NCBI RefSeq assembly: GCF_013394305.1
Contig: NZ_AP019813.1
Location: 1 to 56,621 of the forward strand
DNA from: Enterococcus mundtii
GTDB lineage: Bacteria; Bacillota; Bacilli; Lactobacillales; Enterococcaceae
DNA: 56,621 nt
Reading direction: 5' to 3'
Under the pieces are notes generated by a model, which made no database searches, was not told where the DNA came from, and saw nothing but the letters and a program-made list of their open reading frames with translations. The position numbers were made by a program, and so were the translations under genes. Below are positions 18,382-27,529 of the stretch, piece by piece. How positions within the stretch are numbered: the stretch's first letter is position 1; every line of letters begins with the position of its first letter.

Positions 18382-19621
18382 TTGCACCAACCTCCATTCC
18401 CTCGACCATTCCTGTTTGAGGCAAAGCAAGTTGATCTTCAACAGTCAATCCTTCGACTATTTCTGCGAGTTCATTATCCATCGGATTTACCTTGACTTCA
18501 TGCTCTTTGATCCGATCATTTTCTACTTTCCATACATAATATTTTCCATCTTTTTCCATGAGGTATCTTTGGTTGATGATTACTTTTCCTGACACAAAAT
18601 CTTTCGGTAAAACATTGACATACACATTGGAACCAATCAGTGGCATTTCTTCTTTTGGATCAATCTTAACTTTGTAAGGAAACTTAGATAAATTTGGATT
18701 CTCTTCTTTTTGATCGTCTTGTTTTGCATCACTTGTTAAATTTGCCACCTGCACAATGGTTCCTTGCCAAGTATTCTCTTGGTCTTTACGATCCATAATT
18801 TCTACTCGCTGATCGACAGCAACTTTTTCACGATCAAATTCAGTGACTTGGCCATCCACGTACAAGTTCGAATCATCAAGGATCTCCATAAAGTTTTCTT
18901 CTTTTTGACGTTCTTTTGATTGATTGACTAAGTCACGATTCAATGATTTGATTCTTCCTGAGTTATCGGCTGTCACTGTGTCTTCATTCAGCCGTTCTTT
19001 TTCGTTTTCGTGAAGTAGTTGGGCTTTTCGCAAGTCTGTTTCTATATTCTTCACTTCATTGTCACCAGCAATAGCTTCTGCATGTAGACTGGTGATTTCT
19101 CCTTCTAATGCTTTGATCGTACTTTGTAACTCTTCGGATTTTTCCTTCGCATAATCTTGTCTTGCTTTTCCAAGCTCTGCTACTTTTTGGTTATGTGCTG
19201 TCCATTTTTGATTTGCAGTCACTCGTGCTTGTTCTACTGCTCTCACTTTGATTTCTACGTCCATTTCAGCTTCCACAACTTTTCTCTGTTGATCCGTTTG
19301 GTATGTAAACAAAGGTTGCCCTTTTTCTACGACATCGCCTTCATTTACCAGAATATCTTTCACTGTTCCTCGTTCTGGATCAATTTTGATTTTGTTGCTA
19401 TTATTTGGCATGACTTTTCCTGCTAAAATCAAATTCGCCGCTTTCACCTCATCAATGAGGGATTTGACAGACCGTGCTTCAATATTTGTTCCTGCATTTT
19501 CTTCTTTTGTTTTCCCACTAGAAACAACTATACTGATTGCACCAACTACTAGTAAAACAGTGATGACTGCTACTGGAAAATACCATTTTCGGTTGAATTT
19601 TTTTCTTTTTTTAGGCTTCAT
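18368..19621 (-). CDS. HlyD/MacA-type efflux adaptor
   Basis: This 417-residue protein has one N-terminal transmembrane helix (about 13-33), a lipoyl-type half motif (VKDILVNEGDVVEKGQPLF), a long coiled-coil hairpin (about 115-220) and beta-barrel domains behind it, as in RND/ABC adaptor proteins. The start follows GGAGTAGGTAC. It is the second gene of the six-gene operon and should link the ABC permease to the cell surface. The C-terminal codons carry the ribosome binding site of the ATPase gene. Confidence 0.88.
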   Translation of the reverse strand: MKPKKRKKFNRKWYFPVAVITVLLVVGAISIVVSSGKTKEENAGTNIEARSVKSLIDEVKAANLILAGKVMPNNSNKIKIDPERGTVKDILVNEGDVVEKGQPLFTYQTDQQRKVVEAEMDVEIKVRAVEQARVTANQKWTAHNQKVAELGKARQDYAKEKSEELQSTIKALEGEITSLHAEAIAGDNEVKNIETDLRKAQLLHENEKERLNEDTVTADNSGRIKSLNRDLVNQSKERQKEENFMEILDDSNLYVDGQVTEFDREKVAVDQRVEIMDRKDQENTWQGTIVQVANLTSDAKQDDQKEENPNLSKFPYKVKIDPKEEMPLIGSNVYVNVLPKDFVSGKVIINQRYLMEKDGKYYVWKVENDRIKEHEVKVNPMDNELAEIVEGLTVEDQLALPQTGMVEGMEVGASVDA

Positions 19622-19680
19622 GTACCTACTCCTTCATTCAGATCAGTCATAAAGAGCGCTTACTACATTCTATCCAATAC

Positions 19681-19911
19681 TTACTCTTCTTCTTTTTCCG
19701 ACACTTCTTCCTCAAACTCTTGAACAACCGTTCCATTATCAAAAACTTTTTCTGTTCCTTCTTTCCCATCCACGGTTACTTTTCGTTCACTTTTTACTTT
19801 TGGCATCTCTGATTCACTTGTATCTTTGGTCTCTGAACTGCATGCTGCTAAAAGACCAATAGAACATACTAATACCAGATAACCTTTATACTTTGTTCCT
19901 TTTTTCATCAT
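19681..19911 (-). CDS. Small acidic lipoprotein leading the transporter operon
   Basis: This protein of about 76 residues has a signal peptide with the lipobox LLAAC, so the mature lipid-anchored chain starts at that Cys. The rest is short and charged, with an acidic end (EFEEEVSEKEEE). The start at 19911 is chosen over the ATG 63 bases upstream because AGAGGATGG lies at suitable distance. The gene is 59 bases before the adaptor gene. It might bind the exported compound at the membrane or help the sensor kinase; I recognise no family. Confidence 0.7.
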   Translation of the reverse strand: MMKKGTKYKGYLVLVCSIGLLAACSSETKDTSESEMPKVKSERKVTVDGKEGTEKVFDNGTVVQEFEEEVSEKEEE

Positions 19912-20070
19912 AAAAAACCATCCTCTTCTATTTGTTTTAGTTATGTTTCTCTTGTTATATTTACTATCATACATGACAGACCTATTCTCTTTCTAAAGCT
20001 AATCTGTTTTTTGTGTAATTTTTTTGGTAATTTTTTTGAACAAAAAGATAGCGCTTAAATTTCACATACA

Positions 20071-20101
20071 AAAAAACAATCCAAGTGATCGTTGGATTGT
20101 T
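20071..20101 (-). terminator. Terminator of the MazEF/PemIK operon
   Basis: A ten-base stem (20075-20084 with 20092-20101) is followed on the minus strand by a U-run (complement of 20069-20076). It lies 72 bases after the toxin gene and separates it from the lipoprotein operon. Confidence 0.85.
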
Positions 20102-20173
20102 CAGACTACAAAAAAAATACCCAATTTAGGAGGTTATCTACAGCCTTAAGCATCGTGATTAAATTTACAATGC

Positions 20174-20515
20174 TTAAAATATATACTGGATAATCTGATC
20201 AATTTTAGCCATATCTTGTAAAGGTAAATTTTCTACCTTTTTGAGTTTTCTTTTCTTGAAATCAAGTGATTTTAATTGAGAAATAAGTACTTGCCCATTT
20301 GTATCTAAATCTGCAGGAAGAGAATAGCGCGTCGGTAGATTCTTTATAGTAGAAGTAATTGGACAGATTACCGCAAACATTGTCTTCCGATTAAACTCAT
20401 ATCGAGAAACAACTAATCCTGGACGTCTCTTTTGAATTTCGTTTCCTGTTGAAGGATCAAAATCAATCCAAACAATGTCTCCTTTTTTAGGAATGTAATT
20501 TTTATCTTCTAACAC
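20174..20515 (-). CDS. mazF: MazF/PemK-family toxin
   Basis: This 113-residue toxin shows the MazF/PemK fold: N-terminal KKGDIVWIDFDPSTGNEIQKRRP with the conserved Gly-Asp and Arg-Arg-Pro-Gly, then ICPITSTIKNLPTRYSL with the conserved Thr-Ser. Family members are sequence-specific ribonucleases acting on mRNA. A GTG start overlaps the antitoxin stop by one base, so the genes are coupled. It probably stabilises the plasmid. PemK is an equally fair name. Confidence 0.9.
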   Translation of the reverse strand: MLEDKNYIPKKGDIVWIDFDPSTGNEIQKRRPGLVVSRYEFNRKTMFAVICPITSTIKNLPTRYSLPADLDTNGQVLISQLKSLDFKKRKLKKVENLPLQDMAKIDQIIQYIF

Positions 20516-20745
20516 TATAAAATTTCTCTCCCTTCAGGAGTTAAATCTTCCCATTCATCTTTTTCATAATACTCAGCTTCTTCTCCTCCACTAAATGGAT
20601 CATCGATTTTAGGAACTAACGTAATTGTTCCATCATCAGAATATACAACGATATATTCTTGGTTATCTGAAGGTTTTTTACCATTATCAGACGGAAGAGT
20701 AATTACTACAGAACTTCCTTGTAATCTAGATTTTGTAATAAGCAT
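20515..20745 (-). CDS. mazE: MazE/PemI-family antitoxin
   Basis: This 76-residue protein has an AbrB-type N-terminal half (MLITKSRLQGSSVVITLPSD) and a very acidic C-terminal tail (about 45-76) that should wrap the MazF/PemK toxin. The start at 20745 is chosen because AAAGGAGTG lies 6 bases upstream; the longer frame beginning 87 bases earlier has no signal. It precedes the toxin gene with a one-base overlap. Confidence 0.85.
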   Translation of the reverse strand: MLITKSRLQGSSVVITLPSDNGKKPSDNQEYIVVYSDDGTITLVPKIDDPFSGGEEAEYYEKDEWEDLTPEGREIL

Positions 20746-20984
20746 AGATACCACTCCTTTTATACCATGATAATATACAACACTGAGTAACGCAATGGTT
20801 TTAAAATATTTATTTAAGTATTCAGTGTACATAAAATCACCCGTTTCTGGACACTTTATTTTTTTACCTTAAATTTAAATTTCTCTATACTTTTAGTGTT
20901 CATAAACCCATATCAAAATCTATGTTCATTTAATCTATATAGATAAAGTTATGTTACAATAGATTTTAGTTAGGAGTGATTTTT
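20746..20984. promoter_or_regulatory. Divergent region between the antitoxin gene and the resolvase gene
   Basis: This stretch should hold both promoters and probably the resolvase recombination site. The near-direct repeats GTGTTCAT (20898-20905) and ATGTTCAT (20922-20929) are candidate res half-sites. TACAAT at 20955-20960 could be a -10 box for the resolvase. None is certain. Confidence 0.35.
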
Positions 20985-21560
20985 TTGAAAATAGGATATG
21001 CCCGAGTATCCACTGGATTACAAAATTTAGATTTACAAGAAGATAGTTTAAACAAATTTGGTTGTGAGAAAATTTTTACCGATCATCTGAGTGGAGCAAA
21101 AAGTAATCGACCAGGATTGGAAATGGCCATCGATTTTGTTCGTTCTGGAGATACTCTCGTGGTTTGGCGTTTGGATCGGCTGGGAAGAAATATGGAAGAT
21201 CTGATTTCGATCGTTAATCGATTGAATGAACGTGGTGTCAGTTTTCATAGTCTTCAAGAAAATATTACAATGGATAAATCTAGCTCTACTGGACAACTTA
21301 TGTTTCATTTGTTTGCGGCGTTTGCCGAATTTGAGCGCAATTTAATTTTAGAACGATCGGCTGCTGGAAGAGAAGCTGCACGTGCAAGAGGAAGGTTTGG
21401 TGGTCGTCCTGAGAAGTTATCCTTTCAGGATTTGGAACTACTGAAGACTCTAGTAGATAACGGTACGCCTATTAAGACGATTGCCGAACGATGGAACGTT
21501 TCTCGAACAACCATTTATCGTTATCTTGGTAAAATAATGGAAAAGGAAACACCTAAGTAG
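20985..21560 (+). CDS. Tn3-type serine resolvase
   Basis: This resolvase of about 191 residues begins KIGYARVSTGLQNLDLQ with the catalytic Ser in VST. It has the conserved active-site stretch VVWRLDRLGRNMEDLI, the long E helix (LFAAFAEFERNLILERSAAG) and a C-terminal helix-turn-helix (PIKTIAERWNVSRTTIYRYL). A TTG start at 20985 is preferred over GTG at 20976, because TAGGAG lies 8 bases before the TTG. It likely resolves plasmid multimers or is left from a transposon. It is unlike the second serine recombinase at 29383. Confidence 0.88.
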   Translation: MKIGYARVSTGLQNLDLQEDSLNKFGCEKIFTDHLSGAKSNRPGLEMAIDFVRSGDTLVVWRLDRLGRNMEDLISIVNRLNERGVSFHSLQENITMDKSSSTGQLMFHLFAAFAEFERNLILERSAAGREAARARGRFGGRPEKLSFQDLELLKTLVDNGTPIKTIAERWNVSRTTIYRYLGKIMEKETPK

Positions 21561-21580
21561 TTATTAGGTGTTTCCTTTTC
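21540..21580. terminator. Terminator after the resolvase gene
   Basis: A perfect 17-base inverted repeat (21540-21556 with 21564-21580), A-rich on the left and T-rich on the right, spans the stop codon of the resolvase. It can also end minus-strand transcripts from locus B. Confidence 0.85.
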
Positions 21581-21588
21581 TTAGAAAT

Positions 21589-21948
21589 TTATACTACATT
21601 AAATACCATTGAATATTTATTATTTGCACTCAGATCATTGCCACAAAGTTCCTTAAAATACGTACGGTAGTCCGTCTCCACAAGCCGCAGAATCTCTTTT
21701 ATTGGCAAATTACTATAGTCGTAACAAATTATTTCTGCCATTAGTGTTAGTTTCGCATCGATCCCTATAATTTTAGGGAGATTTTCCCAAAAATTGTCTG
21801 GTGAAATCGTGCTTATCAATTGATTAAGTTCCTCGAACTGTTGCGTTAAGTACGCATTCAGTTCTTCATTTTCTCTTTTGTCATGTGACATTCTTTCTTG
21901 AAACTGACGTAGATATTCATCCTTTGTTAGAGTGGTTTCATCTTACAT
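21589..21948 (-). pseudogene. Small protein of the FKELCG...FNVV family, stop at codon 2
   Basis: The open part (from ATG at 21891) encodes 100 residues homologous to 30087-30437, sharing FW.LP.I.GIDAK, YFKELCG and the terminal FNVV. Homology continues upstream in the same frame (LTKDEYLRQFQ matches FTKEAYLEGFQ) back to an ATG at 21948 with a good AAAGGAGA site. The second codon there is TAA (21943-21945). The natural protein of about 119 residues is therefore cut off, unless translation restarts at 21891, where no clear ribosome binding site is seen. It is the last gene of locus B. Function unknown. Confidence 0.65.
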
Positions 21949-22077
21949 TCTCCTTTCCCTTTGTCTTTATTTTTATGGATCTAGCTACAGTATTTAGATC
22001 ATCATTCTGGATAGCAATTTTTTGATTTATCAAAGTTTGTAAATTTATAGTAAGAGGAGAGAAAATGGAATGCTTTT

Positions 22078-24414
22078 CTAATTGTCAGGCACACTACTTA
22101 ATTCCCACGTCAACTTGGTCGAATAAGTAGTTGCTTCTGGATTCGCTCCTTTTGGTATATTGAGTGCCACACTTTCTTTTGCTGTTTCTGCATCACCAAA
22201 CCGATAGATCCAAGTCCCCATACCTTCACTACCTTGTGCTTTGAGCAATCTTTGGCGATTTCCAGGTATTAGGGGATGACCGGATTGAAGTTCTGGAGTG
22301 GTTCCGCCTTGAGCAGTAACGACTTGTTGGTTTAACAGAGTTATACTAGCGCCATTCAATACTTGGTTTTCTTTCCCTTTAAATTGTTCTTGTTGCGTGA
22401 CTGCTAATTCCCAACCATTGCGCTCAGATTCTGGGCGTCGGTCACTGATCTGGACATAGTTAGGGCGTTCTTCATTTTCATTGACGGTCCCATCTTCATT
22501 TAGCAAGCGCTGTGGTTGTGCATAATAGGTTTGGTCATGAACCGAAATAGATTGTGAACCAAAGTTAAAAGATGAAACAAAGTCAATACTCAATAGTCCT
22601 TGATCTCCAGGTAGATCTGGTTTATTTTCTGGGTTCACTTCAATTTCTGGATTTAATGGATCTACAGGATCTACTGTATTTTTCATGTATCGAAAAATGA
22701 CGGCTTGCTCTACTTCAGTAAATCGACCAGAAGTATTATCCGAGATTTCTTGTAACGTATACCCTTCAATTGCTTTTTCTTCAATTTGAAATGGTTCACG
22801 TATCCCACCAGTAATGATTTCTGAAGCGATAATTTCTTGATCATTGATATCTCTGTAATGAACGGCTACGGATCCTTTTTTTTGCCACTGATAAGTACCT
22901 GGATTACTACCATCGTATTCCCGCCAAAAATTAGCTGAAGAAGAGGCAATATAGGCTTCAGGAATTGTATTGGCTTGATTCAAATAATAAACCCAGTTGC
23001 CAGTATAGCTATCTGAAGAAGTAATGGTAGGCATAGTAGGAGGACTAGCCAAATGGTCAAATCGGGAATTTGTTCCTAGACGAAGATCTGAAAGATTGGT
23101 CGTATTAGAAAACATACTGGTAGCTACAGAGACATTTGTAGTATTCCAATTCGAGATATTTAATGATTCTAGTCTACGATTACCAAAGAACATCCATCCC
23201 ATATCGGTAACATTCGACGTATTCCAGCTTGAAACATCTATCACTGTTAGACTTTCGGTAGTCTGGAACATCGCTCTCATACTGGTAACATTTGACGTAT
23301 CCCAATTAGAAACATTTAAGGTTTCTAGATTACGATTACTATTGAACATAAAAGCCATATCAGTAACTTTCGAGGTGTCCCAGTTTGAAAGATCTAACGT
23401 TTTTATGTTGTTCGTTCCACCAAACATATTATTCATATTAGTAACATTTGAGGTGTCAAATCTCCCAACATTATCAATACTTTCCAGATTTGGCAATGCC
23501 CAAAATAAAGCGGTTGAATTTGATGGTAATATCACTTGATCTTCTACGATAATTTGTTTGACCGAAGAGTAGGTTTTCCATGGTGCATCTCCTCTTGCGC
23601 CAGCTTCCCCACCATATAATGTGATTGTTTCAGTTCCTTCCTCATACGACCAAGGGACCGTTCCCCATAGATTCTGTTCAGGCTCATAAGTATAGACAAC
23701 CGTTTGTTCTTCTACTCCAAAAGTCCCAGAGGCATTTTCGGGAATCTTACTCAATTGCCAACCACTAATGCTTAGCGCTTCGGTTGTATAAGTTTGATCA
23801 ACTAAACCAGTCAGCACGCTAGGATCAGCTAATTGATTCCCTGCCTCATCTTCATGCTTTACAGTAACATTTCCACCTTGAACTGGTTCAAAGACTGCAC
23901 GAATCACAGAGTTTCCTGCTTCCCTTTGGCTTACACTAAGATCTTCGCTATTTGGACTAAATATAAATATCGGACCTGAGGCGACTTCCCAGTGTAAAAA
24001 TCGATAACCGGGATTGGGAAATGCTCTCATATTTCCCAGATTATCTCCTACCCGGAGCCATACCACATTCGATCCTGCCGAATCAGTTCGTCTTGGGTTG
24101 CCACCGGCTGGAGGGCTTGCAACTAATTCTAAACGATATTCAGTAGCACGATTACTTACCTCTTCACTTTCGTTTTTTTCTGATTCTTCTTGCTTTTCTG
24201 GATATTCCGAAGTCGCTGTTACTTCATGATTATCAGAAGAGCTTGAATAATCATGTGTATAGGTTAGTGGATCCGATAATTCTGCTTCTTTTGTTAGTTC
24301 CACAGGATTCTCGATCGCAAACACAGGCATACCCGTTTCAATCACTGGAGAAAAAAGCAAAGGAAAACAAAGAAGATAAGTGCTTGCCACGACCAGGGCT
24401 TTTTTAATTTTCAT
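22078..24414 (-). CDS. BspA-repeat WxL surface protein with MucBP domains (locus B)
   Basis: This secreted protein of about 778 residues has a signal peptide (about 1-32), an InlB B-repeat-like segment (about 85-175), a MucBP domain (about 180-245), BspA-type leucine-rich repeats of the form LDLSNWDTSKVTDMAFMF (about 300-425), a second MucBP domain (about 510-575) and a C-terminal WxL domain with NGWELAVTQ and TKLTWELSSVP. BspA repeats are linked to binding host or bacterial surfaces in other species, so it is probably an adhesin. The start at 24414 has AGGAGG 9 bases upstream and lies 4 bases before the DUF916 stop. Its WxL domain closely matches the large proteins of loci A and C, but the rest is unrelated. 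Confidence 0.92.
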   Translation of the reverse strand: MKIKKALVVASTYLLCFPLLFSPVIETGMPVFAIENPVELTKEAELSDPLTYTHDYSSSSDNHEVTATSEYPEKQEESEKNESEEVSNRATEYRLELVASPPAGGNPRRTDSAGSNVVWLRVGDNLGNMRAFPNPGYRFLHWEVASGPIFIFSPNSEDLSVSQREAGNSVIRAVFEPVQGGNVTVKHEDEAGNQLADPSVLTGLVDQTYTTEALSISGWQLSKIPENASGTFGVEEQTVVYTYEPEQNLWGTVPWSYEEGTETITLYGGEAGARGDAPWKTYSSVKQIIVEDQVILPSNSTALFWALPNLESIDNVGRFDTSNVTNMNNMFGGTNNIKTLDLSNWDTSKVTDMAFMFNSNRNLETLNVSNWDTSNVTSMRAMFQTTESLTVIDVSSWNTSNVTDMGWMFFGNRRLESLNISNWNTTNVSVATSMFSNTTNLSDLRLGTNSRFDHLASPPTMPTITSSDSYTGNWVYYLNQANTIPEAYIASSSANFWREYDGSNPGTYQWQKKGSVAVHYRDINDQEIIASEIITGGIREPFQIEEKAIEGYTLQEISDNTSGRFTEVEQAVIFRYMKNTVDPVDPLNPEIEVNPENKPDLPGDQGLLSIDFVSSFNFGSQSISVHDQTYYAQPQRLLNEDGTVNENEERPNYVQISDRRPESERNGWELAVTQQEQFKGKENQVLNGASITLLNQQVVTAQGGTTPELQSGHPLIPGNRQRLLKAQGSEGMGTWIYRFGDAETAKESVALNIPKGANPEATTYSTKLTWELSSVPDN

Positions 24415-24418
24415 CGGG

Positions 24419-25477
24419 CTAGACCTCCTCGTCATTTTTAAGTCTTCGTTGTTTAATAAGTAGCCAAACAATAAGCAATAACAATAGAATAATCAGGCTA
24501 ATCACTGCAACGATCCACCAATTAATACTTGTATCAATCGTGACATCTTTCTGATTTAATGCTCGGGCTTCATCCGCCTCGATCGTAAAGGTTCTTTCCC
24601 ATTGCCATTCCTCTTCCCCAGAACGTGCCGTCATTTTCAACAAATATTCACCACTGCGAAAACGAGCGCCTTCTAAAGAAATCGGAAAATTGAAATTAGA
24701 ATTTGGTGCCATTTGCATTTGTTCTTGACTTGCTTGGTATAAAATTTTTTCTTCCCCCACTTTTTGAACCGTAGCTTCAACTTCTAAGCGATTCACAAAT
24801 GTCGGGGTGAAGTTTTGTAGATTCGCACTGATGACATTGCGATAGTTGAGTTGATCGGCAAAGACATCCAACAACTCTAAATCTGGTTTCACGGCGTCTT
24901 GATTGTTACTCACCACCACACCGATGATATACGCAAACTCATTTTGGATGGCGACACCTTCTCCATCGCTCGTTTCTTCCGTTGTGTCTTCTTTGACTTC
25001 TTCAATCCGTAACCCACCAGCTAAGAAGCCTTCGAATGCTTCTTTAGGCATCTTCAGATCGAGCGTCACCGTTTTCGTTTCGTTACCACCAAGCTCGATG
25101 ATTTCGGGTTGTTCAATTAATTCATCCAGCGAATGCTTGAGCGTAGGATCGGCTTTTTCCGCGTCTTGTCCGTATTCCACGACCCCCATCACATTCGTAT
25201 ACGCAGTATGTGGCGTTATTTTGATTTTCTTTGCTTCTGCATTGGCGTTTTGTAGTTTCAATGTCAGTTTTTCTGTCGCATCCGGTGCAAGTGTCAACTG
25301 AAAATAGCGTTCGTTGCCTGACTGTTGATTGTCTGAGAACTCCGGTGTCACATAAAAATTCAAGGTTCCCTCTTCTGCCCCCACACGCATCGGTGCCACC
25401 AAACTGACCAACAACAGAAGCAGTATCATTCCTGTTTGTTGGATTATATTTTTTCGATATGTACTGACTTGTTTCAT
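24419..25477 (-). CDS. DUF916/DUF3324 WxL-interacting membrane protein (locus B)
   Basis: This 352-residue protein has a signal peptide (about 1-35), DUF916 (about 37-160) and DUF3324 (about 170-308) regions and a C-terminal transmembrane helix (about 315-340) before a charged tail. The block LLDVFADQLNYRNVISANLQ is nearly identical in all three loci. It should hold the WxL proteins of this locus at the cell surface. The gene lies between the broken small WxL gene and the BspA-type WxL gene, and a terminator-like hairpin precedes it. Confidence 0.9.
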   Translation of the reverse strand: MKQVSTYRKNIIQQTGMILLLLLVSLVAPMRVGAEEGTLNFYVTPEFSDNQQSGNERYFQLTLAPDATEKLTLKLQNANAEAKKIKITPHTAYTNVMGVVEYGQDAEKADPTLKHSLDELIEQPEIIELGGNETKTVTLDLKMPKEAFEGFLAGGLRIEEVKEDTTEETSDGEGVAIQNEFAYIIGVVVSNNQDAVKPDLELLDVFADQLNYRNVISANLQNFTPTFVNRLEVEATVQKVGEEKILYQASQEQMQMAPNSNFNFPISLEGARFRSGEYLLKMTARSGEEEWQWERTFTIEADEARALNQKDVTIDTSINWWIVAVISLIILLLLLIVWLLIKQRRLKNDEEV

Positions 25478-25494
25478 TCATTTACCCCTTCCTT

Positions 25495-25528
25495 TAAAGA
25501 AAGTAGCGCTACAAAATTGTAACGCTAC
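25495..25528 (-). terminator. Hairpin between the small WxL gene and the DUF916 gene (locus B)
   Basis: A ten-base stem, GTAGCGCTAC (25503-25512) with GTAACGCTAC (25519-25528), is followed on the minus strand by UUUCUUU. It sits inside the operon just before the DUF916 gene. A matching hairpin is in locus C, so it probably lowers expression of the downstream genes rather than ending the operon. Confidence 0.7.
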
Positions 25529-25585
25529 ATCTTTTGTTTCTATCAACTGAAACCGTTGGTTTCGTCAGGACTATACGCCAACATT

Positions 25586-26418
25586 TTACTCAGGTTGGTT
25601 TACATCTTCGTTATCGTCATTCTAAGGAGTAGAAGATAATTCCCAAGTCAGTGTGGATTTGTATTGTGTCGCATCTTTTGCTGTCGAACCAGGAATAAAT
25701 AATCGGATGGCATTATTTGTAACTACATCAACCTTATCGTCCGCCTCTTGTGCATCTAAGTTTGCTTGATCCCCCAAACGACGGAAGAAACACCAGCACC
25801 TTTATCTTTTTCCGCAGTCATCACGGATACAGCAGACTCATTTGGTATTAATTTTAATTCAGCTGCATGAGCCACTGGTGCATTACCAGGCGTACTTCCT
25901 CCATACTGGATTCTTGGATTCAATAATGAAATCTGTGCACCACGCAAAGTATCATTGACTGTTTCAGTCGTTGCTTTGAAATCTGTCATACGTACTTGTA
26001 GATCCCAACCCGCATTCGTCCCACGGACATCTTGTACTTGTGCAAAACTGACATAAGGGACTTTATTTGCTTCACCAGTCGTACCGGTTTTTTGTTGTTT
26101 TTCTGCGATCATATTGTAAGTTTGATCCTGATTCGAGATCACTTGTGAACCGAAATTCATCGTGGCAACTTTCATAATCGATAAAGGTCCAGTTGTGCCT
26201 GGCACTTCAGGCTTGATCTCAACATCTGGTCCTTCTTCTGGTGGAACAACGACGAGGTCTTCCTCTTCATTTGGTGTAAATTCAATTGTTCCATCGGTTG
26301 TGACGTTACGTATTTCTTTTGATGTTTCCTCAATTGTGTCGTCTGCGAATGCTGTGAGTCCTCCGGCAAAAATGGTAGAGCTTAGCGCTGCAATAGTTGC
26401 TAATCTAACAAATTTCAT
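25586..26418 (-). pseudogene. Small WxL-domain surface protein, frameshifted (locus B)
   Basis: The frame from 26418 runs 220 residues and stops at 25756 inside the WxL domain, just after SSVVWG. In the -1 frame the domain continues normally (NAIRLFIPGSTAKDA, then TLTWELSSTP). The break is at a C5 run on the plus strand (25771-25775) where six bases would restore the frame. A second lesion, an in-frame TAG (25622-25624), follows SSTP; the frame then reads NDDNEDVNQPE to TAA at 25586. The restored length of 277 matches the 275 and 268 of the paralogues. The distal W motif is lost from the product, so wall binding is doubtful. Signal peptide and first W motif (NAGWDLQVRM) are intact. Confidence 0.85.
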
Positions 26419-26422
26419 CTAT

Positions 26423-26791
26423 TTAAATCCTACTTTCTTTATTTGTTTTTTTCTTTTTGTGTCGCCAAAACCAAAAGCCAAGTATTGTGCTGACAAGCAA
26501 TAGACCAGACGTTGACCATATGCGCTTCTGACTCTCGTTTGTTTTCGGTAATCTTCTGGATATTGAGTGATTGACCATTGAGGGGTGTTGAGCAATTTCT
26601 TTTGGTAAATCTTGCTTGATCGCACCTTCCGGTGCTGGTTCAGGTGTTCCAGGTATTTCATATAGCCCAGTAAAACCAATCGTACCTTCTGTTTCCACCG
26701 AACGTATTTCAGTTCCATGAACAACTAACGGTGCATACACATGAATAAGTAACATACCTATACTTAGTATGTATCTATTTTTACGTTCCAT
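26423..26791 (-). CDS. Short LPxTN-anchored surface protein (locus B)
   Basis: This 122-residue protein has a signal peptide (about 1-27), an exposed part with GTIGFTGLYEIPGTPEPAP, the sorting motif LPKTN, a hydrophobic helix and a basic tail. It is the first gene of locus B and corresponds to 8193-8516 and 38748-39056. The start at 26791 is chosen because GAGGGAG lies 7 bases upstream. The Asn in place of Gly in the LPxTG motif is shared by all three copies. Confidence 0.78.
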   Translation of the reverse strand: MERKNRYILSIGMLLIHVYAPLVVHGTEIRSVETEGTIGFTGLYEIPGTPEPAPEGAIKQDLPKEIAQHPSMVNHSISRRLPKTNESQKRIWSTSGLLLVSTILGFWFWRHKKKKTNKESRI

Positions 26792-26813
26792 ATTCGTCTC
26801 CCTCAGTATTCCC

Positions 26814-26947
26814 AAAAATCTTCGTTTTTAAGGAGACGACAAAAAAAGACATCCGATTGCATCAGATGTCTTGAAAAAGTGATTATATTAGGTTTTTAAT
26901 TAAAAAATATAAATAACGTATTTACATTATTAAAAACGAAGGTTTTT
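26814..26947 (-). promoter_or_regulatory. Twin palindromes around a leader terminator (locus B)
   Basis: AAAAATCTTCGTTTTT (26814-26829) and its inverted copy AAAAACGAAGGTTTTT (26932-26947) match at 15 of 16 positions when one is reversed. Between them lies a strong minus-strand terminator: stem 26847-26871 with the U-run from 26841-26847. The whole block is just upstream of the first locus B gene. The same arrangement with identical 118-bp spacing precedes locus C. The arms may be operators or may pair in the transcript to control the terminator. Confidence 0.65.
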
Positions 26948-27529
26948 GATAATTTTTAGTAAAAATGTACTAATATATAAGCATTTACTTTCTAAAAGGA
27001 TAACATTTTATATTTTCAAAAAAAAACAATTTTTTCATATAAGAGCGAAAAATTTGTTTTCTTTTATTTTTTATCATCTCATTTAAATTCCATAAAATAT
27101 TTATTTGTAGGTTCTATTGATAACAAATATTTGTTGATAAATATTAATCCTTCTAATTTCCTGATGATGTCTATCTACAGTAAATTCAATTGTACTCATA
27201 CAATATCTTCCTGTAATTTACACACATTTACGCCTTATCCGTTCACTAATTCTTGATTGAATAACTAGATTTTAGACCAACTAAACTCTTTTCCGAATAG
27301 AAAAAGTCATTCTTATTGTTGAAAAAATCGATCGAAGTGATTATTTGGAAGGTGTTCTTGATCCAGATATTACTTCTCTTTAATTGGAGGATACAAATCA
27401 ACGGGCAAAAAAATAGTCGAAGCTTTCTTTACTGGACTTTCTAGAGACATAAAAAAATTTTAGTAGATTTTTGATCTTTCAATCAAATACAACAAATTTA
27501 AAGCAGACTTATTTCAACCTCTTGATACA
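26948..27529. other. Intergenic region with possible gene fragments
   Basis: No intact gene is visible. On the plus strand at about 27306-27458, two adjacent frames read VILIVEKIDRSDYLEGVLD and IGGYKSTGKKIVEAFFTGLS, separated by one frameshift near 27381. This suggests a small decayed gene of unknown identity. The remainder is AT-rich and featureless. Confidence 0.3.
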
